Both the position numbers and the translations under genes were made by a program. The notes under the pieces were generated by a model. It had not been told where the DNA came from. It ran no database searches and worked only from the letters and a program-made list of their open reading frames with translations. A stretch of 25,684 bases of DNA from Clostridiales bacterium UBA1234 (GTDB lineage Bacteria > Bacillota > Clostridia > TANB77 > UBA1234): assembly GCA_002308995.1 (NCBI GenBank), contig DBWQ01000011.1, positions 1-25,684 of the forward strand, given 5' to 3'. This document shows, piece by piece, positions 24,208-25,684 of the stretch (its first letter is position 1; each line of letters starts with the position of its first letter).

Positions 24208-24499
24208 TTCTGAGTACCTTTCCTTTCTGAACTTTTCCAAAGTTCATGATGTAATGTAATGATGTGTAATGGTGACATACGAGATGGGTATTCGCTAGAC
24301 CCATAGGGAATTGGAACAAGATACCAAAGGCTTCTAGGAATACCCCGTTTAGGGTGCCCTAAAAGAAATGCGTGCGCTCCCCTCCATCTTGTTTCCAACC
24401 AAGGACATATACAAGTGGAGTACCTTAACTTAGTCTTTATCGTAATCTGCCACGTACCCAAAAAACGAGTTCGTGTAATGGCAGTTATATTCAGTAACG
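24208..24499 (-). other. Long 5' leader of the lipoprotein gene
   Basis: About 290 bases lie between the predicted start of transcription and the ATG. It contains TTTAGGGCACCCTAAA (minus strand, near 24350), ATGGGT/ACCCAT (24284-24304) and a GAACTTT/AAAGTTC-type hairpin (24231-24247). GAGTACCTT occurs twice on the plus strand (24212-24220, next to the ribosome site, and 24419-24427). No known riboswitch was recognised. Confidence 0.4.
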
Positions 24500-24505
24500 T
24501 TAGCT

Positions 24506-24534
24506 ATTTTACCATAATTTATGTAAATTTGCAA
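24506..24534 (-). promoter_or_regulatory. Lipoprotein gene promoter
   Basis: Minus strand TTGCAA (24534-24529), 17 bases, TAAAAT (24511-24506). The AT-rich 24535-24671 upstream holds no gene. Confidence 0.6.
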
Positions 24535-24670
24535 TACATAATTGAATAATTTACAAATTGTTAACAAATTAAACGCCTACGGAAGGTTAAATTTACAGTT
24601 TATAAGAACATATATTCTTATGGTTGACACAAAATTACAAAAGTTTACATATTTTTCAAAAACCCTATCA

Positions 24671-24694
24671 CAAAAATGGCGACCATAGGTCGCC
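24671..24694 (-). terminator. Terminator downstream of structured RNA B
   Basis: GGCGACC/GGTCGCC (24678-24694) with a 3-base loop; on the minus strand it is followed by ATTTTTG. Confidence 0.7.
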
Positions 24695-24712
24695 ACTACT
24701 TATTTTTAAGCA

Positions 24713-25411
24713 AAAAAATGCCGCGCATCCTAAACGTTGAAATTTTCATCATTTAGAACACACGGAAAGGCAATAGCCTTCTTCGAATGCGCTTCCCCCG
24801 GGCGACCCATGCGGGTCGCCCGGAGAAAACACAAGCGAAGCGTGTTGATCACAAAAAACTGTTAACATATAAAAATTGTGATCAAAAGCTTCGCGCCTTC
24901 TCTCCGGACGAACCCGAGGAAAAGCGCATTCATAAGATTCAATACAGTACACAAACCATCCTAGACATGGGCCTGGCCACAGCCCCTTACAACACGTCGC
25001 GATCGTGATGTAAACGTCTAAGATGTTCGCGAAATTGCGTACTGCATAAGGCTTTCGCCAAACCAGCATCCCAACTGACTACTTGAATCGTAGCCTTTGG
25101 ACGCACGGCATGTCACTTTTGCCCATACAGGCTATGGAGAAAGGACACTCCACTGGTTGCATCACGGTCAAACCAGAATCCGACCCACTTGGTAACGATG
25201 TGAGTTACAACGTCCTCAGCGAGGGCAGATGGTTAATTTGTTCTGTCATCCAACCTAAGCGGCGGCCAGATAAGCAAGAACAGGCGAACCAATGCCTCTC
25301 ACCTTTTTACGATGTTGAGCACATCGTCCGAAATCCTTAGTTCACGATGTATCGAAACTCACCGTCCGTTGTTATTTTACGTGCAACGAAATTGCACGTT
25401 CCTCATGATGC
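24713..25411 (-). ncRNA. Long structured RNA, copy B
   Basis: About 700 bases without a gene, beginning right after the acidic protein stop and ending in T7 (24719-24713) on the minus strand. Stems seen (plus coordinates): perfect 11-bp hairpin 24798-24808/24813-24823; GAATGCGCTT/AAGCGCATTC (24785-24794/24922-24931); GCGAAGC/GCTTCGC (24835-24841/24888-24894) enclosing TTGATCACAA/TTGTGATCAA; TAGCCT/AGGCTA (25091-25096/25129-25134); CTGGTT/AACCAG near 25153-25176; ACGATGT/ACATCGT (25309-25315/25321-25327). One long stem (near 24958/25024) has a wobble only on the minus strand. Size and complexity recall large ornate RNAs such as OLE, ROOL or GOLLD, but I cannot assign it. Confidence 0.55.
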
Positions 25412-25684
25412 TTACGGGCAGGCAACGGGGCAGATAACGGTGAAGCCGTCATCTTCTTCTTCGGCCTCCTCGTTGTCGTTGACGATTTCAAAACCGAAAG
25501 ATTCGGTTTCGCTTTCCTCAACAACGGGCGTAATGATGACGACGTCATCGTCGTTGTCGATAACAACGAGGTCTTCACCCTCAGAGACGGGGATGATGAC
25601 AACGATGTCGTCGTTGTTGATTTCTTCGCTCTCAACCTCAACTTCGTTGACAGTGGTGGGAACGATGGTGTCATTGCCGATTTC
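25412..25684 (-). CDS. C-terminal part of an acidic repeat protein (5' end outside window)
   Basis: The last 90 codons of a minus-strand gene that enters from the right edge. The residues are strongly acidic and Val/Ile-rich (stretches such as NNDDIVVIIP and DNDDDVVIITPVVEESETE), with almost no basic residues, and the protein ends TVICPVACP. The TITPVP-like style (IITPVVEE) and C/G-ending codons resemble the lipoprotein gene at 21817-24207, and both are followed by the same kind of structured RNA, so the two are probably paralogous surface proteins. Other frames here give only low-complexity Arg/Ser/Thr shadows. The start, signal peptide and anchor cannot be seen. Confidence 0.65.
   Translation of the reverse strand, partial: EIGNDTIVPTTVNEVEVESEEINNDDIVVIIPVSEGEDLVVIDNDDDVVIITPVVEESETESFGFEIVNDNEEAEEEDDGFTVICPVACP

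Noticed and set aside
21787..24213. An 808-residue open frame on the plus strand over the lipoprotein gene
   Set aside because: It is Arg/Asn/Gly low-complexity sequence mirroring the repeats, with no ribosome site or promoter. The minus-strand reading has a lipobox signal peptide, a Shine-Dalgarno site and a promoter.
24208..24499. T-box or known riboswitch in the lipoprotein leader
   Set aside because: No T-box core (AGGGTGGNACCGCG) or other riboswitch core was found.

Overview
The window reads as chromosomal DNA of a low-GC, endospore-forming Gram-positive bacterium (Firmicutes, probably Clostridia-like). The signs are a SpoIIE phosphatase with a Spo0A-type promoter, a TagA-type wall teichoic acid enzyme, a DacF-type carboxypeptidase, ComEA, single tRNA genes, strong AGGAGG ribosome sites and a tailed LonB-like protease. 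I cannot name the species.

Layout. 1-5000: an outward-facing consensus promoter at the left edge, an XRE regulator, a small unknown gene, a comEA-pdp operon, a repeat-filled divergent spacer, dacF, tRNA-Arg(UCU) and the 3' stub of a lost SLH-domain gene. 5000-14070: spoIIE, smc, tRNA-Lys(CUU) and tagA, interleaved with three stand-alone plus-strand genes of unknown function (5153, 11961, 13334). 14070-21440: feoA-feoB, a fourth stand-alone gene (16522), then tsaE-tsaB-rimI followed by lonB. 21440-25684: a more GC-rich accessory region holding a large repeat-rich lipoprotein gene and the 3' end of an acidic protein gene. Each is followed by a long, strongly structured non-coding stretch that seems to be one RNA family in two copies.

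Main finding. feoA, feoB (twice) and tsaE are each broken by a single extra base, and all four breaks sit on an in-frame CGG codon. Skipping the C and reading the next triplet (GGN, Gly) restores the conserved protein each time. In feoA it also restores a TGATG stop/start overlap with feoB. By eye, the other conserved genes (about 4,600 codons) contain no CGG at all. This suggests +1 recoding or quadruplet decoding at CGG rather than random decay or sequencing error. The four unknown stand-alone genes and the lipoprotein do carry CGG in the normal frame, which is the main argument against a genome-wide rule.

Other points of interest: four copies of a roughly 100-bp dispersed palindromic repeat, a spoIIE promoter with 21-bp spacing and Spo0A-like boxes, and a set of orphan genes each with its own consensus promoter and a terminator at or near the stop codon.
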